From positions 11,453,632 through 11,517,631 of the forward strand of contig NC_054742.1 in NCBI RefSeq assembly GCF_018143015.1: DNA of 64,000 bases. The letters are read 5' to 3'. Position 1 is the first letter of the stretch. Every line of letters begins with the position of its first letter. Origin of the DNA: Lytechinus variegatus. Its lineage: Eukaryota > Echinodermata > Echinoidea > Temnopleuroida > Toxopneustidae. Below are positions 1 to 14,280 of the stretch, in pieces. The translations under genes were made by a program, and so were the position numbers. The notes beneath the pieces were generated by a model. The model made no database searches. It was not told the origin of the DNA and worked only from the letters and a program-made list of their open reading frames with translations.

Positions 1-79
1 CATCATCCAATTTACTGTATACATATAATACTGACAAAGCTATAAACCTCAGAAACATATCTATGCATTTTATCTTCAG

Positions 80-2180
<2,101 letters not shown>

Positions 2181-3039
2181 TCACTCTCATTTACAAGTGT
2201 CTATATTGTTGGAAGTATTTGTTGGAATAATTGATTATTATGTATGTTGTTATGCATTGTTAGAGTAAGCGTTAAAGCTAAAGGGTAAGTAAGGTATCCA
2301 GAGTTTACATAGGCCTTATTTTAGCATGTTTATGAGTAAATTGATGGTATGAATGCGGTGTAACAGAAAATTTCGTTTCAGTAAATCTTGAAATACTTGG
2401 TATGAACAAGTTCTTTATTTGCAACAATACAAATTTTATATACAACAATTATGACTTTAAGTTAAAAAGAAGGGGTTAAAGGGTAGCAACTTGAGAAAAC
2501 TCTATACAAAACTGAATGATTTAGAAAAAAAAATCAGATTTACGATTCATGTGCATAACTGAACAGCATCGTTATTCCGGATCTTCAAGACAAAGTTTGT
2601 TTTCCATTAGAAAACAATGGTAAATACTATTCTTAAAAAGAATGTGATTTTCCTGGGTGTTTTTTCACACTTCATATCCATGCTATGACATTGAACATAA
2701 GTTATTTTATCTGTGTATTCACTACAATTCATACTCATGAGCGTACTCTTTATGTATTGAACGAAATATCGGATTATGACTTTCTAACTTAAGTCTCAGT
2801 TGATGACCCCCCCCCCAAAAAAAAAAAATGAATAAAATAATTAAATAAATGAATAAAATGAATGAAATTATTAAACAATTGATAAAAAAATTGTATGCAT
2901 ATGAATATCAAATCAATAAAATGGTATACAAATTGTGAAATAAAAATAGGCCATATTCATGCAATGAAGTTCAATTTTTTTTATAAAGGACTCTTAAAAA
3001 TGACTTAATTGGGTGACATCTTAATGTTAGATGGTATTA
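2181..3039. other. intergenic gap between convergent genes (3' UTRs / poly(A) signals)
   Basis: The ABCC stop is at 2180 and the last codon of the minus-strand gene is at 3040, so this 859-bp gap must hold both 3' UTRs. AATAAA occurs on the plus strand at 2831 and again shortly after, beyond a C-run/A-run junction near 2807-2828. On the minus strand, AATAAA (plus TTTATT) lies at 2414-2419. If both are used, the transcripts would overlap tail to tail by about 0.4 kb. No coding sequence is seen. Confidence 0.5.
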
Positions 3040-6000
3040 TTATGTAGGTCTTCTTGATCTAGATCTTGAAGGTGGCCGAGGTCCTCTCTCATCTTCTCTC
3101 CGTTGTTGTTGAATTTGTTGAAACAAAGAAACGACGCATAAAACGCATGATAACTGAATCATTACGATAGAGAAGGGAACAAGAAAGCGAGAATTACAAG
3201 TAATATTTACCTGCATAATTTCTCCAAAAATAAATACTCGTGCATATAAAAACGAGAAGAAAGCAAAAGTGAAGACAATTGTAGAATATCAAAATTCAAA
3301 TACAATATGAAGTTAATTTAAACCTACTTAGATATTTTTTATTAAATAAATCGGCTTATTTTAAGTTTTTGTAACTAGCTGATTTTTTTTTTATTTCAGT
3401 TTTTGTTCCTTAGTTTTTTAATCTTTTCATATTAGTGTATTCTACTTTGAACATCTGTTATCATACAACAAAATTGCATTTATAAGCATATAGCTCTTTC
3501 TTTGGGATACCGGCCACAGTAATTTCATTTTTTGATATCCTAAACCATAATTTGTACATATTGTTGAATGATAATGAGTGAAGGAATGCTGGGAATGAAA
3601 CTAAAATATTTAACTCTAAATTTGTGGTCCTTTGTTCGGTTTACGTTACTTGGTGACTATGTAAAAAGGGATAGAGTGTTGAAGGATTTGGTTAAAGAAT
3701 AGACCCCCCCAAAAAAAAAATGAAATAACTAACCAAAAATAAAGTTTTTTAAGGCATAATATGTTGTTTATTTTTATTTTTATGGGAGCATCTTAGTATG
3801 ATTGGTTGCTCTGGCTGTTTCTTCTAGATCACAGTGCATTATTCACAATACATCCCATAACACATAATATTACTACAAAACTTACATCAACGAGTGTAGA
3901 TGTGATGTGAAATGCCAGAGGCAAAACAAGAGAGATTCCCATTATGGACATCTGGAGCTGTAAGCAAATATAATATCCACATTCCATAATGATTATAAAT
4001 AAGTAAAATTACATACTTTCATCATTATTGAATTGAAAATAACGTTGGGAAAATTAGATTGAAGTTTGATCGAATGCGGAGGGAGATTATCTGATTGTGT
4101 GGGAAGGAATAGAGCGTAACTTTTATTTACATAATATTTGTGTTCACAGTGAAATGATATTGCATATATACCTTTTCCAAATGGTGTGTATTTTTCTTGT
4201 ATTATCTAGCATGACTTCATTTTTAAGGGAGTTTCCTTTAGATTAATTTCATGCTTTTCCTAAAATGATTTGATTATTAATAAATATTGCTTATTATTTC
4301 GTTCCTTTATGGGAAAAATGAAAAGTTACTCTTACCATGGCTCCAAACACCTCTACAATTGTGATGAAATGTAAAACGACCAGGCAGCATAGCACAATTA
4401 AGAAAGGAAGAACTAGAAATCGGTAGCGCTGGAAAATAAAACGGATATTTCTAATATTTACACTGAAAGACTGGTTGATTATTTAATCAATCATTAATCT
4501 AAATAATTTGTTCATCCTTTAGCTCATCGGGCAAGTAGCATATTTTTAAGCTTCAATGTTAAATTTAAGAAAATACTTAAAATAGTATTTGGAAATAACT
4601 AAAATAATATTTTTTCGTTAAAAAAGTATCAGTCAGGGGCTTAAGGTACGTGATATAGTCGAGTGGTCTTGTAAAGTCAACGTTGTGTCAACATATTTTT
4701 TATTATTTATAAGTTTTGTTTCACTATGAAATATTCATTTTAATGATATGAAATACTTACCCTACATGCTGCAAACACCAACATGATGGAAACGATTAGG
4801 TATATAACGAAAAACAGCAAAGCAAATATCCTGCCATAAAATTCAGTTCGATCCTGGTCTTCAATTTCACTGATTATATCTCCTATGAACAGAAATCAGA
4901 AGTGTTAGGAATGAAAATATTTCTTACAATCTCAAAATTGATTGGTGATTTTTATTCATTTGCTTAACATGATGACATGGCCCTGGGAAGCGGGGATGCT
5001 TGGGTGCTGAAGCACCCCCAAAAATTTATTTTGGGTGCTGAGTGTATTTTCCATAGTCAGCACCTCCAATTGTTCTGGAAGATGTGTAAAAATTGGAAAA
5101 TGTTACCAAAATGACCGTTATAGTGAAGTTTTTTTGTTTATTTAATTTTCGCAACCATATGACTTCTTTTTTTTGTAGCGAAAACCTTTTTTTTTTCTTT
5201 TCAAATTTACATCAGCATTCCCACTTAAAAATGGTACCCAGTGCCCTGTATAAGGGACGTATGTATGATTTAGGTGGGTTATAGTATTTTTTCAAAGAAA
5301 TATACTCAAATATTTTTACATTCGTTATTTTGGTTACGTTTCTTATTTGTCTAATACAAAATTTACGTTTTTATTCACAATATTTTTGTATACTTCAAAA
5401 ATAAGTTGAACTTTGCACCTTAACCAGTGTCACACCTGGAGAACCTTTAAAGACTCTTCTTTTTGAAAAGTGAATAGTATGTGTAAATTGAACCTTTTTA
5501 AGGTAATCACAGTTTAAGATTGGTCTGCACATTTCATGATAATAAGAATATTATCAACATGCAAAGTTGAACCCACATTTCTTAGTGTGTACTACATGAT
5601 AATGACAAAATAAAATATTGTTTGTTAATTATGTATTCGCATGATGCATAAAGTTAGAGTCAATATTTCAAGTGATCTAGAATGGATCTGTTTAATTGCT
5701 ATGGACTGGTTTCTAATGACAATAAAATAATTGAATTGTTGAATAATGTGTTACTTGCGTTGTAATTACTTTTATTTGTAATGATTATGTAGGCGACTTG
5801 GTGTTTAACCTTTTATCATGCTTATAATGTTAATCTGGAAAAAAAATATTTGTGTAATTTTGTTAAAGAATGTTGGATCTAATTCGAATGAAATTGTAAT
5901 TTAGGGAATCGTTTCAAAAGAGTGAATATTCAATTTTTAATCTTTTGAGAAATAATATTGTCAACAAAATAATATGTTGTGACCTGTAGGTTTAAGTCCA

Positions 6001-8700
6001 TGTATTTCATAAGTTTGTAATGTATGTATCAACTGTTCTGTTCCGGAAAATTTTCAATGTTAAATTCTGTTAATCCCATTTTCCAAGTGAAAATTCTTAA
6101 AATAATATTTCTGATATAACCATGATATACTGTAATGAACATGAGTAAACTCATTATCCTGGCTCAGGGGAATAAGGGGGTATTTCTGAAAGAAATTGCA
6201 ATTTTACTGGGTTTTCTGTACTTGTTAAAATTGTCTCTGTACTTTTCCTTTTATTGAATTAAAAGAATATGGAATAAAAGATGATAGATTGTATTTTTTT
6301 TTATTTTCCTTACGACTAAAGAATTGGTAGATAATGACTATAAAAGAAACAAAAGTTCTAATGTCCATTGAAATTAATGAAGGGGTTATTACGCTTGCAG
6401 TCATACTGTTAATATTACTATACACTCACCGATCTTGTAAAATTGCTTGACGACAAAATGAGGTTCGATTTTGCCTCTGAGATCTGTAGGATCCAGAATA
6501 TACAAAAATGGCAGTAAATCGATTTGATTGTCTTTTAGTATCAAATATTCTACTCTTTAACCCTATGTTCGTAAAGTCATAATAAATATCTATAGGGTTA
6601 TTGACTGACATATGACTTATTTTAGCAGATGTGTAGGATCATTGGATGAGCCTGCCTACATGAATGTTTAAGCAGAAGTACGGTGCAATGCAAAGAATGT
6701 GGATCATTATTGTCATCTCAAATGAATGCTTTAAGCAATTAAAGTTTGAATGAATTCCCAATACTTATAAACTAATCTAAATTAATACTAGTTAAGTTAA
6801 CAAAATGTTATTCCAGTGTAATACACTCAGCAAAAAAAGTTCTTGGACACTTATAGAAGTTAAAATATTACATATAAATATTTGATTAAAGGCAAATTAT
6901 TGTATGTCAACATGACCAGAAAATATTCCTCTTCCAGTATGACATGATATTTTCATGTGAACAGTCATGCATGGTTTAACATCTAAGCTTCGAATCAGTC
7001 CAAATCATAATCAGTCATTCCTCAGACATGCCACTTCATAGTTCACGCGACTGAATAACTCAGTTCTAGGCTTGAAATAAAAGTTTCATAACTTTACTTG
7101 TGTGTTTGCAATTACAACGTCACTGTTACACAATCGTGGCTATTATGTATGCAGTTCTTTGTGTTAGTCTTTGCATTCAGACATTTCATTACTTTCTAGT
7201 CGGGGATATCACACATGGGTGGTTAAAAGCTTTAAACAATTGCAATGACAGTAAAAGAAAATTGCAAGAAATGGATCAGTCAGTGCATGGCTGGTTACAG
7301 GCATTTAACAATAGCAATGTCAGTAAAAAAAAAAATGCTAGCAAACGATCAGTCATTGTTTCAGTTGTGAAAGTTTGTTTGGCATAAATATCCATTAAAC
7401 GATAAAAGCAAACTTAAAGTCAAATACCACTCTAATAGTGAAGAGAAAATTATCCACATTGGATGCATCGCTATTCCACTGGAATTTTAAGTCAAAGTTA
7501 GTCGATGAACAAAATGTCAAATTTTAGTATCTTGGCATAAGCATAAGAAAATTATCATTATCCTCCTATCTACTGCAGGGGTAGTGGCCCTAAGTCGACC
7601 ACTCCTAGGACGATCTCTAACTTCATTAGTAGCCAAAAACCGCTGGTTCAAATTTAAAATTGTTGTTGGGGAAACTTGGAAATATCGAGCCACTTGTCTA
7701 AATGACTGCTCAGACTGCAACATTACTATTGCTCTTGCATGCTCTTGGTTGGAAAGCTTCATCTTGAAAGTGAGTGTCCAAATGATCCATCTCATTATGC
7801 ATCTCATGATGCATCCCTATAGCATTCAATTCAAATGATAAACACATGTTGAAATTGCTGAATGTATGCCTACAGGATGGCCATGATCATTAGCATTTGA
7901 ATGGTCCATTTCTTGCAATTATTTTTGCTGACATTGCTATTGTTTGAAGCATTTAACCACTCATGCATGACTGTTCACATGAAAATGTCATGTCATATTG
8001 GAAGAGGAATATTGTCTGGTCATGTTGACATACAATAATTTGCCTTTAATCAAATATCTATATGGAATATTTAAACTTTTTTAAGTGTCCAAGAACTTTT
8101 TTGCTGAGTGTAGATAATAATTATACAAAACTTACCCCATACAGAATAAGCTTTAAACAGCAGGGCTGTATGTGCTATTATGATGATAGAATAGAGCTAT
8201 GGTAAATAAAAAGAAAATATACTCATAAACATTACAACACCACCACCGACACCACCACCACCACTACTACTATTATTACTACTATTACTATTACTACTAT
8301 AATACTACTACTTCCACCACTACTACTACCACTACACAGCAAAAACTGTGGTGTTAACCGGTGTACATAGAGGACCACACCAGTTATTTTACACCGGTGT
8401 TATATTGGTGGTGTTAGTTTTACACCTATAGGTGTTCTTACAACACATTTAGTTGTTACATTTACACTCGTTGGTGTTATGTTCAATATTTAGGGTGCAA
8501 TTTTTACACCTCAGGGTGTGGTACTCTATTAACACCAATTGGTGTCAGTTTTAACACCACAGTTTTTACAGTGTACTACTACTTTCATCATCATCGTCAT
8601 CATCATCATCTTCTTCTTCTACTTCTACTACTACTACTACTACTACTGTTACTACTACTACTACTTCTACTACTGCTGCTGCTACTACTACTACAGTAGT

Positions 8701-8732
<32 letters not shown>

Positions 8733-8754
8733 TAGTAGTAACAGTAGTAGTAGC

Positions 8755-8815
<61 letters not shown>

Positions 8816-8817
8816 AC

Positions 8818-8864
<47 letters not shown>

Positions 8865-11800
8865 AAAGAGTCTACCCCCCCCCCCACACACACACTTACC
8901 TTTACATGTTTATAAAGTATGAATGCAAAAACAGCAACCAAAAAAAGTGTAAATGAATGGAAACAAAGTGAAGATAAAATGCATATTCTCCTTGTTTTTC
9001 CCTCTCTACTCTTCATAATTATTCCTGAATAACCTTGATCATATTCCATTGACCAGTGAGCCTGGTCATGGTCGGGGACTAGTCAATGAGCAATAGTTTT
9101 CCCAGCAGTTCTCTCAGCTAACATGTCAAATTTAATAAAATGAATTGTAGTGATGAACCCCATCAATGGCTATGAGTATTGAGAACCATTGTACCTTGAT
9201 GTCAAAGAGGAATACCCTTGCAATGATATGCCCAGGTATTCTTATAAAAATAAATTATATAAATGAGCGGAATTGTTTTTTCGCGATTTTCATACAGCTA
9301 ATATGCAATTTTTCACTCAATGTAACGTATCCCACAAATTTCCTTTCCCCTTCTTTTACCAAATAATTCATCTTTTTGGAGGAGCGAAGGGGGGGGGGTG
9401 AGAGATAATCATACAACATCAATGTGACATTCATGTGATTCTCCTTCACTTATTCAATTTTACAGGGTGGGGGCATGTAGTGCCTTCAGGGCAATCGCCC
9501 TCGTCCGCTTCCTGTAACACTACCTAAGGAAATGACTGCATCATTATCTGAGGTAGAAGTAATAATTTTCACTAATCTATTCTGCATCAAAAAATGAAAG
9601 TTTATTCAGCGCTGGATCCAGTGTTTATGACGGAGGGGTCACTTATGAGGAAAATTACGAGCAAAAAGGGAGGTCTCAATAGGGGGGGGGGATAAGCATA
9701 CCTGTCCCATGGATCCCTGCCTGCTTTTAGCCCCATCCACTTTTGAATTTAAGAGAGAATGTAAACAAGTGGAATTACAGCCCCTAGATTACAAATCTCC
9801 CATTCGGAAAACCCATAGTTTGTTTCAGATTGCTCAATCTGAAATGCAAATTGACAAGTTTAATCCTGTAAATCGGGTTTAAGGGAGCATTTTAGACTGA
9901 AAATAATATGATTTGAACAGATAAGGAAAATCAGACAGAGGCAACACTGAAAATTTGACCTAAATCGCAGAAAGAATAAAATAAAGGCGCTTTGAAGATT
10001 TGCATTATATCGGTGAAACAGTTCTATGGATGTCTTCATTAATATTCATTTAACAAACTGATGATGGCACATCCTCACTTGGTCTTTTGGATCTTATTAC
10101 ATGAAATTATGTTTATTCCAATTTTATCCTCCAAGAACGTAAAAATAGATTGAAAACTGATTTAACATTTAAAGTGATTGGTTAACATTGGTTTGACTTT
10201 AAAAAAATCTGAGCTAGAAGGTCACACTTGTCACCTGTGTCTGCGATATGTTACAAAAATGAAGCCCAGAGAAAATTGCGTTCGAAAATATTTATTTAAT
10301 GTTTCAAAAATTGAGATATAAAGTGACCAGAAACACCATCTTAATTTCATCCCATACACTTATGTGTAATATTTAGGTGTCTATAAGACACCTATTTACA
10401 TAATCGGCGTTTGCCTTGTAGTTTAAGCTTTTCATTCTCAATAATGGTTGTTTTCAGGGTTTATTAGTTCTAATACATGCACTTGTACACATGATTCATC
10501 TTGGTTTGATAATTTTTTAAATCGGCTGCTCACAAAGTTAAGCAATACCTTTAAGATACTCATTGCTGTAACTTATTGTATTATAAATTATGAGGGGCAT
10601 ATCATACACACATGTATATGTATTATCAATAGTTATTTTTTCATATAATAGCATAAAAAAAGGGAAACTGGGAAAGTGACATCATCACTTCACCTAATAA
10701 ATATTCATGACGACGTGTATGAATGCTTTCTCAAAATATAGCTAAATCTGGAAAACATTTTGTTATAACATTTTCATTAATTTTCAGCATTTTGCTTGGA
10801 GAATTTTATTATATTGTTTTTAGCCTGAAGTACCCCTTTAATAGCCCCTCACATGTAAAGACATCATCAAACTGAACACTGTACAAAGCAATTTACATTG
10901 GGGGTAGACAGTAATATCTTGATGGTGCGATGTTTTCTGTTTAAAAAAATTGACGATGATGTCAACAACTCCCAACAAAATTAGTAAGCTTAAATGTACA
11001 CCATTTTTAATAGTATAAATGTACAATCCATATAATAGCAATGCGACAATCTGTAAACCATCTGATCATGGCAGTAATCATTGCACATGTCATCGCTTGA
11101 GGCTGCAGTGACAGGATGGATGACACGGTGAGACTTGGTTTAACTATCATCTAATTACTACCTAAATGCCAATCTATAAAGCATACTTTGTTTCAGATAG
11201 CCAGGTTAATGATCACATTTTGAAAGCTGGATGGATTATCACTGAGTGCTCAACGCAGACCGATCATAACAGACTATTCATATTCATGTTTTGATTTAAT
11301 ATTTCATAATATTTAATGCATCTGCTGCTTCGTGGAACACTGGAAATGTTATATTTTCAATCTAAGTAACATTTTTTGTATACCGCTTTATAATTATTTG
11401 AAATTAACTCGACCTTATAGTGGGCGTGCCTCATTAAGAAATCCAGATTACCCAAGATGTCGAAAATATTCATTTAATGGAAAGTGGAATGATAATATAC
11501 AAGCCATTATAATATCGACAACAATATAGGAAGTAAGTTTATAAGTATGCCCATCACACTGCAAAAAAATATTGTGTAACATTTTACCACCAAGAGGGTA
11601 ATTATGTGTCCAACCAATTTAGGGCAGTATCTTTCCCAATGCGGGAAGCATATTGTCCAGTACGGTTAAAAAATAAGCAGCAATTACTGTAGAATGGACT
11701 TTACAATGAAGAAATAAAAATGCCCCAAAGAAATGCCTAATGTTGGTTGGACACATAATTACCCTCATGGAGCACTTTTACCCAATATTTGTTGGTGTGC

Positions 11801-12684
11801 ATGGACTTTTGAAATGTTTTGACCTCCTTCCGAATGGCCCGCGAATGAGGTAACTAATTTGCCACAAGAATCGCATCTTCTTTTCACGAGCTTCGATTTT
11901 TAACATCATGTTATTGTTTCAGTGTCAAAGCATGATATAACGGATTTTTTTGCTCTAGTACAGTGACCCCGCCCCCTATTACGTCCCTTCATAATTGCTC
12001 TATCAGACATCTTCGTATATAACTTTTTTTCTTCTAATCATTGTACGTTTTCTTTCCTACTTTTTTGCCTTTGAAAAATTGCGTCATTATGATTGATTTC
12101 ACCGAACCATTTAACGATTTGACTCGGTGGATTTTTCATGTTTTTATTATTTTTTTTTATCTGATATCTCCTTATTTATTGAATAACTTTTCCTAAAATC
12201 CTCTGTAGAAGCAATTGTTGTAAATATATTTGTACTAACACATCGATTAAACATATACATCATCAGCGGTAATATCAAAATTTATTCGAACTGTACTATT
12301 AAAATTCAGTGATCGGAGAGCTAGGTGAATTAATACTAGAAAACATGATTTAAAAATAAAACACAACACTATCCCATACTAATCGAACACAATATTTACA
12401 CAAATATTTCTTGATTTTTAGTAAAAACTAAGGGAATGTTTCTTATCATCATACTTTTTTTTTTAAATTCTGAATATTTTGTAACCAATTAATTCTCGAT
12501 GTGTCTTTTAGAATGGTGGCAAAATTTGTATAAAATTATGTACGAGTCTTGAACATTGGCGGCGGAAGCCAAAAATTTTAGGAGGGGACAACCCAAGAAA
12601 AAAATTTGACAAGCTAAAAAAAAAAAAAAAAAAGGTTCTCAACCTAAAAATTTTAGGGGGGACGCGTAGGAAAATAAATTGACA

Positions 12685-12723
<39 letters not shown>

Positions 12724-13079
12724 TCATCAAGTACAAATTTAGGGGGGGACACGTCCCCCCCGTCCCCCCCGCTTCCGCCGCCTATGGTCTTGAACATTAT
12801 TTCTCCAAATACAATGGGTGCCGCTTCTGTTTATGTATTTGTATCAAACTATGAAATTAAGATCATGAAGACAGTGTTAATAAAATTTCATTTCAGACTC
12901 TGATATCAAAGGATGAACATAAGGATTTCGATTATTTTGTATTGATATCACCTTGGGGTGAAAACATATCTATATTTAATTTTGTCAACAAAATTGATAA
13001 AACTTACTATTCCGTAAATGCCAGTGATTATAGATCCTCTCCTAACGCTGCAACAGCAACATTGTTTGATGATTGCCAT
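3040..13079 (-). CDS. four-helix membrane protein, LAPTM4/5-like (uncharacterised)
   Basis: Seven exons join in frame on the minus strand: 13079-13008, 8196-8136, 6483-6430, 4882-4761, 4428-4336, 3957-3886 and 3153-3040. Every junction is GT-AG with matching phase. The product is 195 residues. It opens with a Cys cluster and basic turn (KQCCCCSVRRGSIITGIYGI), then hydrophobic helix 1 (about 16-40), a polar loop (45-79), helix 2 (80-101), a short basic hairpin, helix 3 (108-126) and helix 4 (about 140-168). The tail is Arg/Ser/Pro-rich (GPRPPSRSRSRRPT). The N-terminal CC..C.VR.G..I.G pattern and the four-helix plan match LAPTM4/LAPTM5, lysosomal and endosomal tetraspan proteins. The usual C-terminal PPxY motifs are missing, so the family call is tentative. 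The start is the first ATG in a good context (ACCATGG); any upstream UTR exon is not identified. Intron 1 is 4.8 kb, and intron 2 holds a Tc1/mariner element. Confidence 0.8.
4972..5075 (+). repeat. interspersed repeat, CCCTGGGAAGCGGGG family
   Basis: A short GC-rich block with the internal palindrome GGGTGCTGAAGCACCC. The same block, including the preceding ACATGGCCCTGGGAAGCGGG, recurs in the opposite orientation at 14180-14280. It lies in an intron of the LAPTM-like gene. No coding capacity; class unknown. Confidence 0.6.
6824..8110 (-). mobile_element. Tc1/mariner-type DNA transposon, internally deleted
   Basis: The terminal inverted repeats begin CACTCAGCAAAAAAAGTTCT at 6824 and end as the complement at 8110, flanked on both sides by the dinucleotide TA (6822-6823 and 8111-8112), the Tc1/mariner target. 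The inverted repeats run about 150 bp or more, and a second inner copy of the repeat lies near 7213-7340 and 7905-7990. Inside, on the minus strand, is an N-terminal transposase fragment with no DDE domain, so the copy is non-autonomous. The right end is 24 bp from the 5' splice site of exon 2 of the LAPTM-like gene. Confidence 0.9.
7517..7807 (-). pseudogene. Tc1-like transposase N-terminal fragment
   Basis: A 96-codon reading frame. Its middle part (from MKLSNQEHARAIVMLQSEQS on) is a paired-like helix-turn-helix: QVARYFQVSPTTI forms the recognition helix and is followed by the basic GRPR-type linker RPRSGRLRATTPAVDRRI. This is the DNA-binding half of Tc1 transposases, which are normally about 340 residues. 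The catalytic DDE/D half is absent and the last 12 residues are unrelated, so the protein could bind inverted repeats at most. The upstream Met-rich residues are probably not part of the original protein. Confidence 0.85.
8236..8334 (+). repeat. trinucleotide microsatellite (CAC/CTA)n
   Basis: Imperfect CAC, ACT and ATT triplets, continuous with the longer array after 8574. The array is split by an inserted 239-bp MITE. Confidence 0.85.
8335..8573. mobile_element. TA-flanked MITE rich in GGTGT/ACACC
   Basis: Ends are CACAGCAAAAACTGTGGTGT (8335 on) and its near complement finishing at 8573 (ACACCACAGTTTTTACAGTG). TA lies on both sides (8333-8334, 8574-8575). The body repeats GGTGT or ACACC about a dozen times in both orientations. 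No coding sequence. It interrupts the triplet microsatellite. Confidence 0.8.
8574..8867 (+). repeat. trinucleotide microsatellite with strand switch, (TAC)n then (GTA)n
   Basis: About 115 bp of TAC/TTC/TGC triplets is followed at about 8693 by about 170 bp of AGT/AGC triplets, so the two halves are complementary. All frames stay open, which yields Ser-, Tyr- or Leu-only reading frames that are not genes. It is intronic (LAPTM-like gene intron 1). Confidence 0.95.
9879..10841. mobile_element. TTAA-flanked foldback MITE, with extra internal sequence
   Basis: Left end TTAAGGGAGCATTTTAGACT, right end the near complement (AGCCTGAAGTACCCCTTTAA). TTAA sits at both edges. The inner arms share the phrases found at 57.0 and 61.1 kb, such as AATATTCAT beside CACCTAAT and TGACATCATC. 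About 0.4 kb in the middle has no counterpart in the shorter copies, suggesting an older, interrupted copy. Confidence 0.7.
11557..11800. mobile_element. short inverted-repeat element (MITE)
   Basis: Perfect 24-bp inverted arms at 11594-11617 and 11743-11766 (GAGGGTAATTATGTGTCCAA and complement). They are bordered by weaker outer arms from CACTGCAAAAAAATATTG to the complement near 11800. No reading frame of note. Intronic. Confidence 0.7.
12558..12787. mobile_element. G-rich inverted element with A-tracts and 11-bp flanking direct repeats
   Basis: Starts GGCGGCGGAAGC (12558-12569) and ends GCTTCCGCCGCC (12771-12782). Between them are three degenerate units of the type AATTTTAGGGGGGGAC plus TTGACAAGC plus a long A-run. 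The 11-mer TCTTGAACATT precedes the element (12547-12557) and follows it (12788-12798), which is what a target-site duplication would look like. Confidence 0.7.
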
Positions 13080-14160
13080 GGTAACCAGTCTGATGTGATG
13101 ATCATATATGCCTCGAGTTAAAGATAAGAAACAAAACAATATATTTTTCCTCTGAAATATCTCACAAGAATAAGTTCAAATGAATACGATTAACGATTCC
13201 ATAAGATATAGCTCATAATAGTGATTCACAATGTGTAGAATTTTAGATATTGCTTGAAGAGTACAATAATGTCGAAAATCGCTTGCAGAATAATGAAGTT
13301 TTGTTGGAAGAGCACTAAGTGGTTCAGTATATAGTTTGATAGATCTGATGACTATTAATCAACTGGATTATATACACGTCTACCAACACTTCATAAAGTA
13401 AGTTTAGAATGGTTGTAATGACTTTGACAAGAGAAAGATAAGTATACATAGCATTTGAAATAGATTGAAGCAGGCGAGTGGATAATCACTCTTGCATTAC
13501 GGCATTGATTTTCAATCATTGCACGTATCACCAACCTGACACTCTGAATTAAGACCGTAATGCGTAGAAGGATTCAGCTTATAGGCCTATATCATTTTAC
13601 AAAAATATCTTAAAGGGGGTAACAGTAATTTTTTAATATGTAGTAATGATATGGATTGATCTCTTTTATACAAGGTTCGTTACTTTTGTGAAAAAACTAT
13701 GATGATTCATGAAAGAAGGATCAAGCATATTGATTTTGATAACGAAAAATCAGCTTTATATCTATCTAATTCCATAATCAATTTTCCATATTACTCATGG
13801 ACAATAAATCGAATCTCTAAATTCATTTTATCATGTTTTCATTACAAGGTATAACGTATGAGCAATGTCACTTATGTAATATTCAGGGATAATCATGAGC
13901 CACTTTCAACTGTGTAACTTTGCATTATAGAGATGTATAATGCAGTATATAATAGCGTATTTTCAAATTGTTTTATAACAGAAGTATCGCAGAATGAAAG
14001 GTTTTTGGCCCGAAATTTTTGTTTCAAATCACAAAAATTAGATTTAGACCTATAAAAGCGCGAGCTGATAATATTTAATATTCAGATCGGAAAGGGGTGA
14101 ATTCAAACATTATTTTCAAGCACTGTGTATCAAAATTCATTTTCATTACATTTCTGTCAT
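13080..14160. other. upstream flank of the LAPTM-like gene
   Basis: Possible 3' splice sites precede the start codon on the minus strand (for example TTTCAG near 13150), so 13080-13150 may be 5' UTR. Beyond that the sequence is A+T-rich with no recognised gene or repeat. Confidence 0.3.
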
Positions 14161-14179
14161 TTATCATACCTACCAGGTT

Positions 14180-14280
14180 TTCAGGGGGTACTGCCAATAG
14201 AAAATCACACACGCAGCGCCCCAAGGAAAATTTTGGGGGTGCTTCAGCACCCCTAGCACCCCCGCTTCCCAGGGCCATGT
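14180..14280 (-). repeat. interspersed repeat, CCCTGGGAAGCGGGG family (inverse of 4972-5075)
   Basis: On the minus strand it reads CCCTGGGAAGCGGGGGTGCT followed by the same GGGTGCTGAAGCACCC palindrome as the copy at 4972. The reading frames crossing it are artefacts of the repeat. Confidence 0.6.

Noticed and set aside
7100..7387. 95-codon plus frame with an internally repeated peptide (HGWLKALNNCN / HGWLQAFNNSN)
   Set aside because: Arises from the duplicated inner inverted repeat of the Tc1/mariner element; not a protein gene.
8539..9049. Open frames of 127, 147 and 66 codons made of Ser, Tyr or Leu runs
   Set aside because: They are the six-frame shadow of a triplet microsatellite; no start context, splice sites or domain.
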